Shown piece by piece: positions 31,447-42,464 of a stretch of DNA of 64,000 bases; the stretch's first letter is position 1; each line of letters begins with the position of its first letter. The DNA comes from Cycas panzhihuaensis. Taxonomy: Eukaryota > Cycadophyta. The stretch spans positions 175,343,741 to 175,407,740 of the forward strand of contig CM041465.1 in assembly GCA_023213395.1 (NCBI GenBank), given 5' to 3'. The notes beneath the pieces are model-generated. The model searched no databases. It was not told the DNA's origin and was given only the letters and a program-made list of their open reading frames with translations. Position numbers and translations under genes: made by a program.

Positions 31447-32492
31447 CTTTGATTTTTGTCTCCTAGATCAAATGATGTAACATATGATTTCAACTCCATG
31501 AAGAGAAATGATTCTTTCTTGTTTGTCTCCAAGTTTGCCGAAACGACCAACTTCTCAAACCAATGAACACTTCCTTGAAAGGAAAGGAGGAACAATGATT
31601 CATTTCCTAACTCCACCTGTGCAAGTACATGTCCTGAACCAAAAAAAAAAATTGTTCTCTCTATATCATCCAAGGAATCCTTTGTGCCAAATATGACGAA
31701 AATTTCCATTATGATTATATGCACATATTTTCCAATTATGACTACATAAAGATAGTATAATACTTTAACACGATTGACTTCCACGGTTAAGTAGCCTACC
31801 CAAAACATATAACAATCTTGGTGGACAAGATTTTGATCAAATGATATTCCAACTATATTCTTTCTTCCTTTGAATGAATCTTCGAGAGCCATTGCAGAGT
31901 ATGCTAACACAATTTGGATTCTTTCAAGAATAAAGATAGAAAATGCAACCAAATTGAATGTGATCATATAGAGTCTTGTGCATGTGCAAACAACCATATG
32001 CCCTGACATCATTTGGATCCTAGCAACAAATCTGTCAACACAAATTAAAGTAATGTTGCCCACACTTTCTACTAAGGCAGCAGTGTCACCATAATACATC
32101 ACCTATAATAGATGCTTTCCGGAATCACTTTCAGGTTTTTCAACCTCCATTCTTTCGACAGTTTTCAATGTAGTCTTTCCTGTCAACTTGTTGAGGCTCA
32201 AAGCGTTTCGTGAAATCAAATCTTCAGATTTCAAATAGTGATCATCTGGCCTATTTTCATAAATAGGTTCATGCATTTCTTCATCCCCTTTATGAGTGTC
32301 ATATGAGTCTATGTGAGAACTGATCTTATCAGAATCAAGTTGATTTTCCCTTTTTGCTTTTCTTTTTAACTTCTTTTTTTGGATTTTAGTCAAGTTACTC
32401 CATCCGGTCTGTCTAGGAATAACCTTTTTTCCTACTTGGCCCTTGCTACCTGTATCACAAAATTTATTTGTCCTTTCAAGAGCCTCATGCAC
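31447..32492 (-). CDS. Unrecognised frame in L, in the place of pol
   Basis: Two long open stretches on the minus strand: 32103-32492 (129 codons, lysine-rich, KIQKKKLKRKAKRENQ) and 31447-32102 (about 218 codons up to the S junction, hydrophobic in its first half). The second contains ALEDSFKGRKNIVGISFDQN and, near its end, FQGSVHWFEKLVV and KSYVTSFDLGDKNQRK. The latter weakly recalls an F-box-associated domain (GxxHW ... SFDLG), but this is only a guess. No retroviral motif is seen. A single stop and frame change separate the two stretches. It could be captured host sequence or unusual pol-less filler. Confidence 0.4.
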
Positions 32493-32854
32493 CTCCTGGG
32501 ACTCTTTTCATATGCATCTTTTAGCAAACTCCAAGCTTCTTTAGCAGAATAAGCACTTTGAAATGCATGAAAGAGAAAGTGGTAAGGAGAAGGAAGATTT
32601 TCCTTGTCAAAGGCTGCAAGCATTACATCAATGGCTATTCTATTTTCCTTCTTGAAAATTTTCTCCCCTTCTTCATTAATCACGACAATACCAAGAACAA
32701 TTTTCCATAGTCCTTTAGCCATAAATATGCACTCCATTTTAATTTTTCAAATTTGAAAATTAGTTCCAACATATTTAGGCAAGGCTATCTTACTATCTGT
32801 GATCCAAAACTCATTTTTCTCTGATACAAAAGTAATGATATCACTTAACTCCAT
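32432..32854 (-). pseudogene. L gag N-terminal half
   Basis: Starts at the ATG at 32854 (MELSDIITFVSEKNEFWITD). IALPKYVGTNFQI-stop-KIKM follows, then ECIFMAKGLWKIVLGIVVIN and FQSAYSAKEAWSLLKDAYEK. The YxGTNFxxWKxxM and SAKEAW-LL patterns belong to copia gag. A stop stands at the tryptophan of WKIKM. The frame shifts near 32480 into the unrecognised frame. No knuckle was found. Confidence 0.8.
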
Positions 32855-33564
32855 GATGCATAAATGAGATGATTCATGTACCTTTTTTGACTTGAAATAA
32901 GTCTATCAAAACAACAAAAAAATGTCTCAAGTCACATAACATAATGTTCTCCTCTGAGACAGGATTCCAACGCCTTTGACCATTTGAAAAACAGATGCCT
33001 AGATGGAGAGATATAAGACAAAATGTGTAGATACCCATTTTTAACAACTAAATTGTTAATGATAGAGATTAAGCCCCTTTATAAGATAAGAAACAAGTCA
33101 TATTGAGACTTCATATGACCAAGGCTTTGACCGCTAGGGGGCTAGCGGATCTCAAACCAAACTTGAATTTAATTTATTTTAAAATTAAATTCATAAAAAA
33201 TATTAAATCCGCTTTGTATCCTTTGGTGTCCATAGAATCGAAAAGATCATTCAATTTTATTAAATTGAAGAATAAACCCTTGCCTGTGATTATCTGTTAC
33301 AGTTTGCAGTGAATTCTGCCTTCATCTTCGACTCCAACTCCGCCTTCGTCTCTGTCTTCTATGCTTTCATCTTTGTCTTCTCCGTCGATGGATGAAGCAA
33401 CTCAATAGGCTTCGACATGCTCATGGGACCAACGATGATAACTTGTTGTCTTCGTTGGTGTAGTCTTCAAATCTAATTCGAGCTTCAAAATTTGTGAGGG
33501 AGCTCGACTTTCTACCATACACGAATCTTCGCTTCGGAAAATGCTGGGAAAGGAGTGTTAAGGC
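32855..33564 (+). promoter_or_regulatory. Promoter- and 5'UTR-like region upstream of 33565
   Basis: AT-rich to about 33280, then CT-rich (CTTCATCTTCGACTCCAACT, 33319-33338) like a plant 5' untranslated region. It contains an 18-bp hairpin CCGCTAGGGGGCTAGCGG (33131-33148; 7-bp arms, GGGG loop). On the opposite strand it is part of L's leader. Promoter function is an inference from position. Confidence 0.35.
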
Positions 33565-33912
33565 ATGGAAATTGACGTCGCGAGACGGAAATCATTGACG
33601 GAGAATACTAGATCCAGAAATAGCAGACGCTATGGGACGTTATGCGATCGGGACTCGTTTAACGAAGAAGCTTCGACATATTCGAGCGATGATACTTGCC
33701 AGGATCTAATGGATTTGGAAGCGACCGCAAAAGCATGGACGGAGAACACCCTGATGCAAAATTTCAAAGCTTTATGTACATTATCAGAGAAGGGTATCGG
33801 GCATCCTCTTGCTCCTCTCTTCAAAGGGTTTCAACTTACGACTAGGCATCCTTCACACAGTCTCAAACAGATTCAAACCTTAGGCCTTGGGCTTCTCCAT
33901 TACTTCATGTAG
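33565..33912 (+). CDS. CpG-rich gene-like frame of unknown function inside L
   Basis: 115 codons from ATG 33565 (MEIDVARRKSLTENTRSRNS) to TAG. It then reads SFNEEASTYSSDDTCQDLMD and LEATAKAWTENTLMQNFKAL. It is hydrophilic, with arginine/serine-rich start and an acidic middle. The first 200 bp hold roughly 18 CpG, far more than neighbouring retroelement DNA, and codon use is balanced like a gene exon. It lies antisense to L between L's gag and K. I do not recognise the family. It may be the first exon of a host gene, captured by L, or a chance frame. Confidence 0.4.
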   Translation: MEIDVARRKSLTENTRSRNSRRYGTLCDRDSFNEEASTYSSDDTCQDLMDLEATAKAWTENTLMQNFKALCTLSEKGIGHPLAPLFKGFQLTTRHPSHSLKQIQTLGLGLLHYFM

Positions 33913-34324
33913 AGACTATCGTGGGCACACGACCATCACATACATTTCCCTTGCGTATACAAATAGCGTGAGCTCCTGCACCTCTCAGGACATTAAAAGA
34001 CTTTTGAAGTTTGTAATTGTTGCCGATACACAACTCTTCTTCAGATCTGGTTGAGGTTCTTTTTTTTCTTTTTTTAATGGCAGTCATTCCTCATTTACTG
34101 CGAACAATTGTCTCTTCTCCAGTGCCAGCGTCTATAGAGAATTTTGTAGACATGCAAAACCTACGGACAATGAGAGACTATCTTGTCGTGGGCAGATTCT
34201 ACAAACAATCGTCCTTCTCCTTTCTCTCTACAAGTGACCTTCTACCAAGAAGTTCCTTTTTCTTTATGGAATACATACAAAACAGATGACTAATTTTATG
34301 TAATTGATTTCCCAACTAGGGTAT
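33913..34324 (+). other. Continuation of the gene-like segment up to K
   Basis: 34017-34289 is open (90 codons, with VPASIENFVDMQNLRTMRDY and LVVGRFYKQSS). It is of unknown kind and could be a further exon or noise. On the minus strand this is L's leader. K is inserted at 34325 (TSD GGTAT, 34320-34324). Confidence 0.3.
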
Positions 34325-34957
34325 TGAAAGACAAATAGAGAAGATACAAGCACCAGAATCTATTAAGGAACTAGATAGGACATCGAAACCTGAAGGACTA
34401 AACACTTTAGATTAATGAAAAGATGGAGTACAACACATGAAGATAATAGAGAGGAGTATTGAACTTCAACTCAACCTATCATGAACACAAGTAGGAAGGA
34501 GAATTTAACTCAACACTTCACCTACAAGAGATACTACAGTAGCATAACTCTTAACTCCAATACTTATGTTCCAAAACATGGAAAGTAGGACTCCTTATAA
34601 AGGAGATTGAACGATCAGGATCTAAACACGTCACTGATCAACAATACAAGACAAATCTAATTAGAACTCTACTTTCCTCAAAGATAAGGATGGTGACAAG
34701 TGGAGCCATTCAAAGTTGACTTTCCACAAAGCACATATGGAAAGTGGAGCCATCCAATGTTGACTTTCCACAAGGCACATATGGAAAGTTGAGCCATCCA
34801 ATGCTGACTTTCCACAAAGCACATGTGGAAAAGCCACAAAAGACAAAAGACAATTTTTTAATCACACAAATGAACACTTTAGGATAAAGGCCTAAAGTGA
34901 CAAAAATACAATTGTCTATGGTCAAGACTTAATGCTTAGAACATGAAGGTTTTAACA
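34325..34957 (-). repeat. K 3' LTR with 44-bp triple repeat
   Basis: TGAAAGAC to TTTTAACA. Three 44-bp units stand in tandem at 34700-34743, 34744-34787 and 34788-34831 (each with GGAGCC, TTGACTTTCCACAA and CACATATGG or CACATGTGG). A TATA-like CCTTATAAAGG is at 34592-34602 (minus-strand promoter). Confidence 0.95.
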
Positions 34958-34970
34958 CCCCCCCTAAATG

Positions 34971-35972
34971 GATACATCATTAAGTCAAATGCCGAGGCCG
35001 CTTCTGAAATGCTCGAACTTCTCTTTCCCAAGTGGCTTGGTGAAGATGTCGACTAGCTATTGATCGGTCGGCTTGTAGACGAGGTCGATTTCACCTTGTT
35101 GTACATGCTCTCTGATAAAATGGTGATGGACCTCAATATGCTTGGTACGTGCATGAAACATCGGATTCTTAGCAATCTTGATAACACTCTGATTGTCACA
35201 ATACAATGGTGTTGGAAGTGTTTGCTCAAGTCCAAGCTCTTCAAGAATCTGTCTGAGCCAAATAGCCTCACAAGCTGCCCTGACAACAGTTTTGTATCCT
35301 GCTTCAGTGGAGGAAAGTGTAACATTTGGTTGTTTTTTGCAACTCCATGAAACAATGGCAAACCCAAGGTTGAAACAATAACCTGAGGTAGATTTTTTGG
35401 CTATCTTGGCATCCAGCCCAATCTGAATATGAGAACCCTTCCAGTGTGAAGTTCTCATTACGTGTGTACTGAAGACCATACTGCAAAGTACCTTTGAGGT
35501 ATCTAAGGATGCGTTTTGTAGCATTCTAGTGTCGCTGATTGGGGTTGATCATGTATCTAGAACATATTCCAACCGCATATGAAATGACAAGTCTAGTGTT
35601 AGTCAAGTAAATAAGACTACCCACTAGTTGCCTGAAAAGGGTGGAATCAACAAGTTTCCCTTCTTCATTCATCGGCAATTTGGTGCATGTCTCCATGGGT
35701 GTTGGTGAAGGTTTGTAGTCTTCCATTCTGAATCGCTGCAAAATATTCCAAGTATACTTGGCTTGAGAAATAAAAATATGACCTGACTGCTACCACACTT
35801 CCATGCCAAGGAAATTGTGAAGAAGTCTAAGATCTGTCATCTCAAAATCTTGTTTCAAATCCCTTTGGAGACGTTCAATCAAATCTACATCATTGCCTGT
35901 GATAATCAAATCATCAACATAAAAAACAATAAGTGTGATGTACTGGTTTTGAACCTTGATGTACAGGTTCAA
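34971..35972 (-). pseudogene. K RNase H and RT end
   Basis: 35790-35972 has LIVFYVDDLIITGNDVDLIE, the intact YVDD box. 35526-35741 reads MQRFRMEDYKPSPTPMETCT and LVGSLIYLTNTR. 35057-35524 reads SGYCFNLGFAIVSWSCKKQP, NVTLSSTEAGYKTVV and KNPMFHARTKHIEVHHHFIR, RNase H. Frame changes near 35520 and 35760. Confidence 0.88.
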
Positions 35973-36610
35973 ATCAGATGTGGATCGATGAAAGTTGTGC
36001 TACAGAAAGTAATCATCGATCTTGGAATACCATGCACGTGGCGCCTGTTTTAGACCATACAAGGCCTTTTTAAGACGACAGACAAGATGTTCATTGCCGA
36101 CAGAAATATATCCAGGAGGTTGTTCCAGGTAGACCTCCTCAGTCAAATCGTCGTTGAGAAAGGTGCTTTTGACATCCATCTAATATAATGGTCACTTGCA
36201 TTATGCAGCTAAGGCCATAACAATTCTGATGGTGTTCATATTGGTCACCGGTGCAAATGTCTCAGTGTAGTCGATGCCTTATTGGTGTTTGAAACCTTTG
36301 GCAATGAGGCAAGCCTTATGTCGCTCAATAGTACCATCAGACTTATACTTGATTTTGTAGATCCACTTACAACTAATGGCTAGTTTGCCAGGTGGTAATT
36401 CAACCAAGTCCCATGTGTCATTTTTATAGATGGAGTGGATCTCGTCATCCATGGCAGCTTACCACTTTTTGTCAGTACATTCCTCCTTAAAAGTGGAAGG
36501 CTCAAAAGCAGTAAGCACTTCAGCCATAAGTGCGTAATTAACAGTGGTTGATGGCCACATTTTGGATGGACGCTTGCCTTCAACAATTTGTGAATCTGCA
36601 ATAGTTTGCA
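35973..36610 (-). pseudogene. K reverse transcriptase N-terminal half
   Basis: Minus-strand reading with stops: the block equivalent to [10 protein letters not shown] (about 36181-36150), [20 protein letters not shown] (about 36125-36065), [20 protein letters not shown] (about 36060-36000). 36380-36601 is a wrong-frame shadow of the start. Copia RT by order and motifs. Confidence 0.8.
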
Positions 36611-36699
36611 TGTATCATTTGGGCAGCTTCTTCAGCGATGTGCCTTCATGGTCCTGTGATGAAGGTGATTGTTGAACCTCTAAAGAATGACTCAATGAA

Positions 36700-37855
36700 A
36701 GAACTAAGGAAGATGAGGAGGAAGAAGAAGTAGCAGGTGCAGATGAAGAACAAGAAGTTGATGAAGTTGAAGGGGCAAATTCTTCAATAACGGCTTTGCC
36801 TTTATCAAGGGAGAGAGGAAGAGTGCTGATGTCGATCTCCTGATTGTCTTCTGCAAAGACGATGTCTCATGAAGTATGCATCTTTTTAGTAATGGGATCA
36901 AACAACTGATATGCTTTGCTGCCAGGAGCATATCCAACAAAGATGCATTCGAGACTTTTTTCATCAAATTTTCGTCTCTGCTCATGAGGAATATTCATGT
37001 AGGCCGTGCATCCAAAAGTTCGTGACTAACTGTAGGTTTTTGGCCAATCCAAGCCTCCTCAGGTGTCATGCCCGAAAGTGCAAAAGTCGAGCTACAGTTT
37101 GACAAATACGCAGCAGTGATAAGCGCTTCTTCCCAATATGCTAATGACAGACCTTTGGCATGCATCATGGCTTTTGCTCTACTAACCAGGGTTCTGTTCA
37201 TCCTTTCTGCCACACCATTTTGCAGTGGTGTATAAAGGGTAAAAAATTGGCATTTGATGCCATTTTGAATACAGAATTGATTGAAATCCTTGGACGTATA
37301 CTCACCACCATTATCTGATCTGAGTATTTTGATGCGCATGCTTGATTCATTTTCGACTGCAAGTTTAAATTCCTTAAACTTGCTCAAAGCTTCTAACTTA
37401 TTCTTAAGAAAGTAGACCCACACTTTATGTGAGAAATCATCAATGAAAGTCATGAAGAATGATGATCCTCCATGAGACTGAGTGGTCATGGGGCCGCAAA
37501 TGTCAGAATGTATAAGCTGTAATGAATGTTGTGCTCTCCAGGCCTTACCTTTCTCAAAAGGTTCGCGATGTTACTTCCCCATAAGGCATGATTCACAAAG
37601 GCAATTACCCCCAGAGATTTTGGGTAAGCCATAAACCAAGTTTTGTCTGAACATCTACCTGATGTTGTCAAAGTTAAGATGTCCAAGTCGTTCATGCCAG
37701 AGTTGCGTCTTCTTTACAAAATGGGAGACATATGCATGAGATGATCCAAATGTCGTATCTAATTTGTAGAGGCCACGATCTTCATGACCGACTGCAACTA
37801 TCTGGTCCTCTTTGTTCCTGATTACACACTTTCTATCTTTGAACAACACACTCAT
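36700..37855 (-). pseudogene. K pre-integrase domain and integrase
   Basis: 37655-37855 reads FVKKTQLWHERLGHLNFDNI, the HHCC domain. 36995-37489 (164 codons) reads FMTFIDDFSHKVWVYFLKNK, KILRSDNGGEYTSKDFNQFC and QNGVAERMNRTLVSRAKAMM, so all three catalytic residues of the D-D-E set are present. The frame breaks near 37020; the tail follows in another frame to about 36700, including a serine-rich linker. Confidence 0.88.
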
Positions 37856-38127
37856 CTACTGCGCTTATCAAGTTGACTAACAGAGAGTAAATTTTTGGGC
37901 ATTCCAAGAACTAAGAAAACATTCCCACTAGGAAATGCAGAATGTTGACCATGAGGTGTGATTTGACCTACACCTGATATTTCTACAGTGGCATTATCCC
38001 CAAATGTCACTATTTCTCCCTTGCATTCTTGAAAATTTGATAATATGTCTGCATCACCTTTCATGTGGCGTGATGCACCGGAGTCAATGTTCCACATATT
38101 ATCATTATGACTACCACTATATACCAA
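37856..38127 (-). pseudogene. K protease
   Basis: NMWNIDSGASRHMKGDADIL (D-S-G), then GEIVTFGDNATVEISGVGQI and LGMPKNLLSVSQLDK. 91 codons open. Copia-type, between gag and integrase. Confidence 0.85.
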
Positions 38128-38133
38128 AAAAGG

Positions 38134-39084
38134 TCATGTCACTTGGATCATGTTGAGTTGTGTAGCCTTGAAAGCCACCACGATTTGTCCTTCTTTGGCG
38201 ACCACCTCAGAATGCACCTCGAGTTGGTCCTTGTTGCTACTGACGTTGCTGTTGTTGCTGAATTTGTTGTTGTTGTGGTTGTTGTAAGTCACTTTGACGT
38301 TTTCTGCAATTAGGTTGAATGTGGCCAACTTTGCCTCAATAATGACAGATGACAGTCCTTGATTTTACACTAAGACTGCCAAATTTTTTCAAAAAATTCT
38401 GCTTAGACTGAAATGGTTGTTTGGATTTAAACTTGGCTGAAAAAGCACCTGATGTGCTTGCCTCATCTTGTCGCAAATATATCTCTTCTTCTTACAGCAA
38501 CAAACGTTCTAACTCATTAAAAGTTAGAATTGACAAAGTGTCATTTTATGAAATGTCAGAAATAAAACTATTATACTCCTTCAGTGAAGCATGAATTATT
38601 GCAATAACCAAGTCTTCATTTGTGACTGGTTTACCAAGACTGTCAGTTTATTACTGATGGCCTTAATTGAAGATAAATAGGCTGCCATTGGAGCAACATA
38701 CTTCAGAATAAACAATTTTGTTTTATACATGACAATTTGTGCATCATCTTTTCGTTCATACAAAGAAATAATTATGTCCAAAGCAACTTTAAAAGTCGAA
38801 GCAAATTCAATATTTTGATCGACACTATCACTAACTGACAAATGAATAAAGGCAAGCGCAACTTCATTCTTAGCTTTAAAAGAAGCTAATGCAACAAGAT
38901 CAACTGGAATCAAATTTTGAGGATTAGCAGGATCAGAAGTTGGTTCGGGTTTGGTGATTTTGCCTGACACATAACCCCACAACTCATTCATAATCAACAA
39001 ATTTTTTGCTTGCTTTTTCCAAGTAAGATAGTTTTCAGCACCTGTTAACTTAATGGTGTTTGCATTGAGCATCAGTGCCGCCAT
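38134..39084 (-). pseudogene. K gag
   Basis: Likely start ATG 39084 (MAALMLNANTIKLTGAENYL), open to 38596 and including LLIMNELWGYVSGKITKPEP. The open frame extends further upstream to 39159 but the family start is at 39084. After a frame break, CHY-stop-GKVGHIQPNC (about 38353-38312) is the knuckle with its second cysteine changed to a stop. A glutamine-rich stretch follows (about 38300-38230). Confidence 0.85.
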
Positions 39085-40330
39085 CTTGATTACTGTACCA
39101 AACGAAACTTGTAAACTTTTTGAGTTGACGTTGCTTAAGTTCCACTCAATATCCAACAATGATCAGTACGAGACTAAAAAATTGTAGACGGAATGGAGGG
39201 CTTGGCTCGTAAGTTGTCCAACCTGATGACAAGATCAGTGTTGGCCAAGTTATCGACACTTGAGGCAGAGTATAAACTCTTTTCAAGCCTTCCCATTTAA
39301 ATGTTTTAAGGATTAAAAGTGGGTTGATTTGGTGCTAAAAATGTGAGCTTGTGGGCCTTATCTGTTGCTGTAAACTTCATCAAAAAAACTTCAAGAATAC
39401 AATGTTGTTGCTTTGAATGTCAGATAATGCAACTAAGTACAAACAATAATCTCACATAAAGATAAACAACAACTAAACACCACAAATTTAATGCCTTAAA
39501 CAAGCCAATGATAAAACATGTCCACCACAAATGCCTGGGATCGAAAAATAATCCCTACGCACCAAAAAAAATTTGAAGTTTTTATTGATCTTTGTCCCCT
39601 TTTGTAGTTGGAGTTGAGACTCACTAAAATTGGGTGCAGGGAGCCCAGTGAGCAAAAGTGCCTTTAATTGGTACAATTTAAGGCTTAAAATAAGCCAAAA
39701 ATAATGGTGTTTTAATCACCATATTACACTTGGGAGGCTTTTACAAAATAGTGTGATGAACGCACTTTAAAACCTTTGAAAAATGATGAGATTTAAGTCA
39801 CCTTTCTCCTTTTAACCTCCTTTGTTTTTGAAGTTAACAAGTGCAATTTTTTTAAAAAACTAAATCTTGAAATAATTCATGATTTCAAGACCCTTTTAAA
39901 TTTTGCATACATAAACCTTTCAAATATCATGAATGAGACTCAATGAAAGTCTTCATCAAGCAGCAAGGATGCACTTAACTACTTATACACAAAGCTTTGC
40001 CAACAAAATGCAAGGATTACAACACAACTTAGTCTTGTGAAAAACACAAGAAGATTAGCTCCCAATCACCTACAAATCTTGATATCACCGTCATTTTTTC
40101 TGCTCACCAAAATTAGTTCTCCAAAACGCAAATATGCACACTTTACATAAAAGTTCTTTAAAAAAATTTGCAAGTTAAAAGTGTAAACAAAGTCCTTCAA
40201 TAATAAACCTGACAAGAAATTACTCCTTGCTCTAGTTGGATCGTCTTCATATGGCAAAGGTCGTCACCAGACTTGAAGGAATTGAAGCCAAGAATCCGCT
40301 CCTCAAGATGTCGCAGCTCTAATACCAAAT
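39085..40330 (-). other. K 5' leader
   Basis: 1.25 kb, AT-rich, noncoding. It carries the primer site at its right end (40312-40328). No conserved block shared with D, F or I was noticed by eye. Confidence 0.7.
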
Positions 40331-40962
40331 TGAAAGACGAATAGAGAAGATGCAAGCACCAGAATCTATTGAGGAACTAGATAGGACATTGAAACATGAA
40401 GGATTAAACACTTTAGATTAATGACAAGATGGAGTACAACACATGAAGATAATAGGGGGGAGTATTGAACTTCAATTCAACCTATCATGAACACAAGTAG
40501 GAAGGAGAATTCATCTCAACACTTCACCTATAAGAGATACTACAGCAACATGACTCTAACTCCAATACTTATATTCCAAAACATGGAAAGTAGGACTCCT
40601 TATAAAGGAGATTGAATGATCAGGATCTAAACACGTCACTGATCAACAATACAAGACAAATCTAATTAGATCTCTACTTTCCTCAAAGATAAGGATGGTG
40701 ATAAGTGGAGCCATCCAAAGTTGAATTTCCACAAAGCACATGTGAAAAGTGGAGCCATCCAATGTTGACTTTCCACAAGGCACATATGGAAAGTCAAGCC
40801 ATCCAATGTTGACTTTCCACAAAGCACATGTGGAAAAGCCACAAAAGACAAAAGACAATTTTATAATCAAACAAATGAACACTTTAGGATAAAGGCCTAA
40901 AGTGACAAAAATACAATTGTCCCTGGTCAAGACTTAATGCTTAGGACATGAAGGTTTTAACA
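40331..40962 (-). repeat. K 5' LTR
   Basis: Twin of 34325-34957. The 44-bp units are at 40705-40748, 40749-40792 and 40793-40836. TATA-like CCTTATAAAGG at 40598-40608. Confidence 0.95.
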
Positions 40963-40967
40963 GGTAT

Positions 40968-41429
40968 AAACTCTTATGCAGTTCTTCTCTATAGTGTGAT
41001 AGAGGGTGACCTTTTCCTTCAATCAATAGCTGGTATGCTATTTTACAACAAAATTTCAGAGAATACATGAAATTTGGTAACTGACTCCAAATTTCACCAA
41101 TCAAATTTTCAACAATTTCTAACAGAAACCCTAACAGGTGCAAAACCTTCACTTACACCATACAAGCAAAATTCAATATCCAACAATTTCTTCACATAAT
41201 AAAGTAGGGAACAATATTACCCGGTAAACATTCTGTCTTGCATCAATACTTGGCACAACTTGCAACAAGGATGGCCTTTGGACTTCACCTTCCAAAATAA
41301 GATCCTTAATCTGCCACATAGCTCTATGGAGCCACCTCCACACTTATCGCTGACCTGGTGAACTTGCACAACAATAAGCTTGACAAACAACCTGCTCTCA
41401 ACCACACATGGGAACCTACTCTAATACCA
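40968..41429 (-). other. L 5' leader next to primer site
   Basis: Noncoding. Holds L's primer site TGGTATTAGAGTAGG on the minus strand (41429-41415). No frame longer than about 70 codons carries a known motif. Confidence 0.7.
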
Positions 41430-41827
41430 TGTTAAACTTTCAACATGGAAGCCATTCAATTTCAAGCACAATCAACAAGGTCAATGAACAAAACATAAAC
41501 TGTATTAACTCAACTCAAGAATGATTACATTAGAATACTATTACACCATAGACTCAACATGAGTCTCCATGATGACTTAATGACACTACTCTACCTCAAC
41601 CACCTATTTATACATCATAGGCGGGAATATATAAATGAGGTGGAAAGCATGTAGAACAAATACCATTAATCTACCCAATGACACTTCACCTACTAACAAA
41701 TCAATGACCTTCTAACTTCTCACATAACATTATTATAATGTGAGACCCTTAGACCCTAACATAATATTTAGTACTATAACTTTATTGACTCTAAGACACA
41801 CCTTACATTAAACATTATATTCTAATA
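41430..41827 (-). repeat. L 5' LTR
   Basis: TGTTAAACTTTCAACATGG to ATTCTAATA. The terminal CA is TA here. It is followed by the GAAAA duplication. Confidence 0.92.
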
Positions 41828-42460
41828 GAAAAGTGAAGCTTAAGGCCCAAACTCACAAGGATAAGTAGACTGCACATATGGCAAATGGAAATAAGAGGAA
41901 GGTGATAGAATATATGCCCTTCTGTCTATTAAGGTGGGAATCATGATCCATTTTTGACACATTTCATATCCTACCATTAGGGGATTATGATGCCATCATT
42001 GGTTTGTAATGGTTGGCAAAATTCCAAGCAAAGATTGACTGCTACAACAAGTTAGTTGAGTGCTTGAACGACAATGGAGAGGCCACTCTCATTCAAGGGA
42101 AGAAACATCCAGTCAACATTCAACAAATTTTAGCAACAGAAGTAAAGATATGTCCTAAGGTAAGGCTACCAAGTTTATGCAATCCATGTAAATGAAGTAG
42201 GGACCCTTGTATAACCTCACCAAGTGAATCTTCTGGTAATACGAGAGTTTAGGGATGTCTTTCCAAATGAGTTGCCAGGACTACCACCCAAGCAGGATGT
42301 GGACTATGCATTTGAACTCATGCTAGGAGAAGAACCACTCTTTAAGGCACCATATCTCCTACCCATACCAGGACTGGCTAAACTAAAATGCAGTTCCAAA
42401 ACCTACTTGACAAAAAAATGTCATTAGACCTAGTGTTTCACATTGGGGAGCAACAATCCT
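41828..42460 (+). pseudogene. E protease end and RT start
   Basis: Continues from 29939. GDYDAIIGL-stop-WLAKFQAKID (about 41980-42038) is the linker after protease. 42224-42427 reads REFRDVFPNELPGLPPKQDV, the standard start of Ty3 RT. Stops are present in both parts. Confidence 0.85.
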
Positions 42461-42464
42461 ATTT

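Larger units (their letters stand above)
34325..40962 (-). mobile_element. Element K: Ty1/copia retrotransposon
   Basis: Minus strand: LTRs 40331-40962 and 34325-34957 (632 and 633 bp), TSD GGTAT at 34320-34324 and 40963-40967. The primer site is TTGGTATTAGAGCTGCG (40328-40312), then leader, gag, protease, integrase, RT, RNase H and the purine tract CATTTAGGGGGGG (34970-34958). The LTR copies differ little, so K is a fairly recent insertion into L. Frames are broken at several places. It is related to, but separate from, the D/F/I family. Confidence 0.95.
29940..41827 (-). mobile_element. Element L: copia-type, pol replaced; carries S and K
   Basis: LTRs 29940-30336 (397 bp) and 41430-41827 (398 bp), TSD GAAAA at 29935-29939 and 41828-41832. 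On the minus strand: primer site TGGTATTAGAGTAGG (41429-41415), leader, a gag start (32854), an unrecognised frame, a short RNase H tail, purine tract GTTAAGGGGAGG (30348-30337). Protease, integrase and RT are not found. S and K are later insertions. A gene-like frame on the opposite strand (33565-33912) lies in the leader. Confidence 0.88.

Noticed and set aside
34700-34831. Regular 44-bp repeat as a CRISPR array
   Set aside because: Units are contiguous without unique spacers, lie in a plant LTR, and no Cas gene is present.
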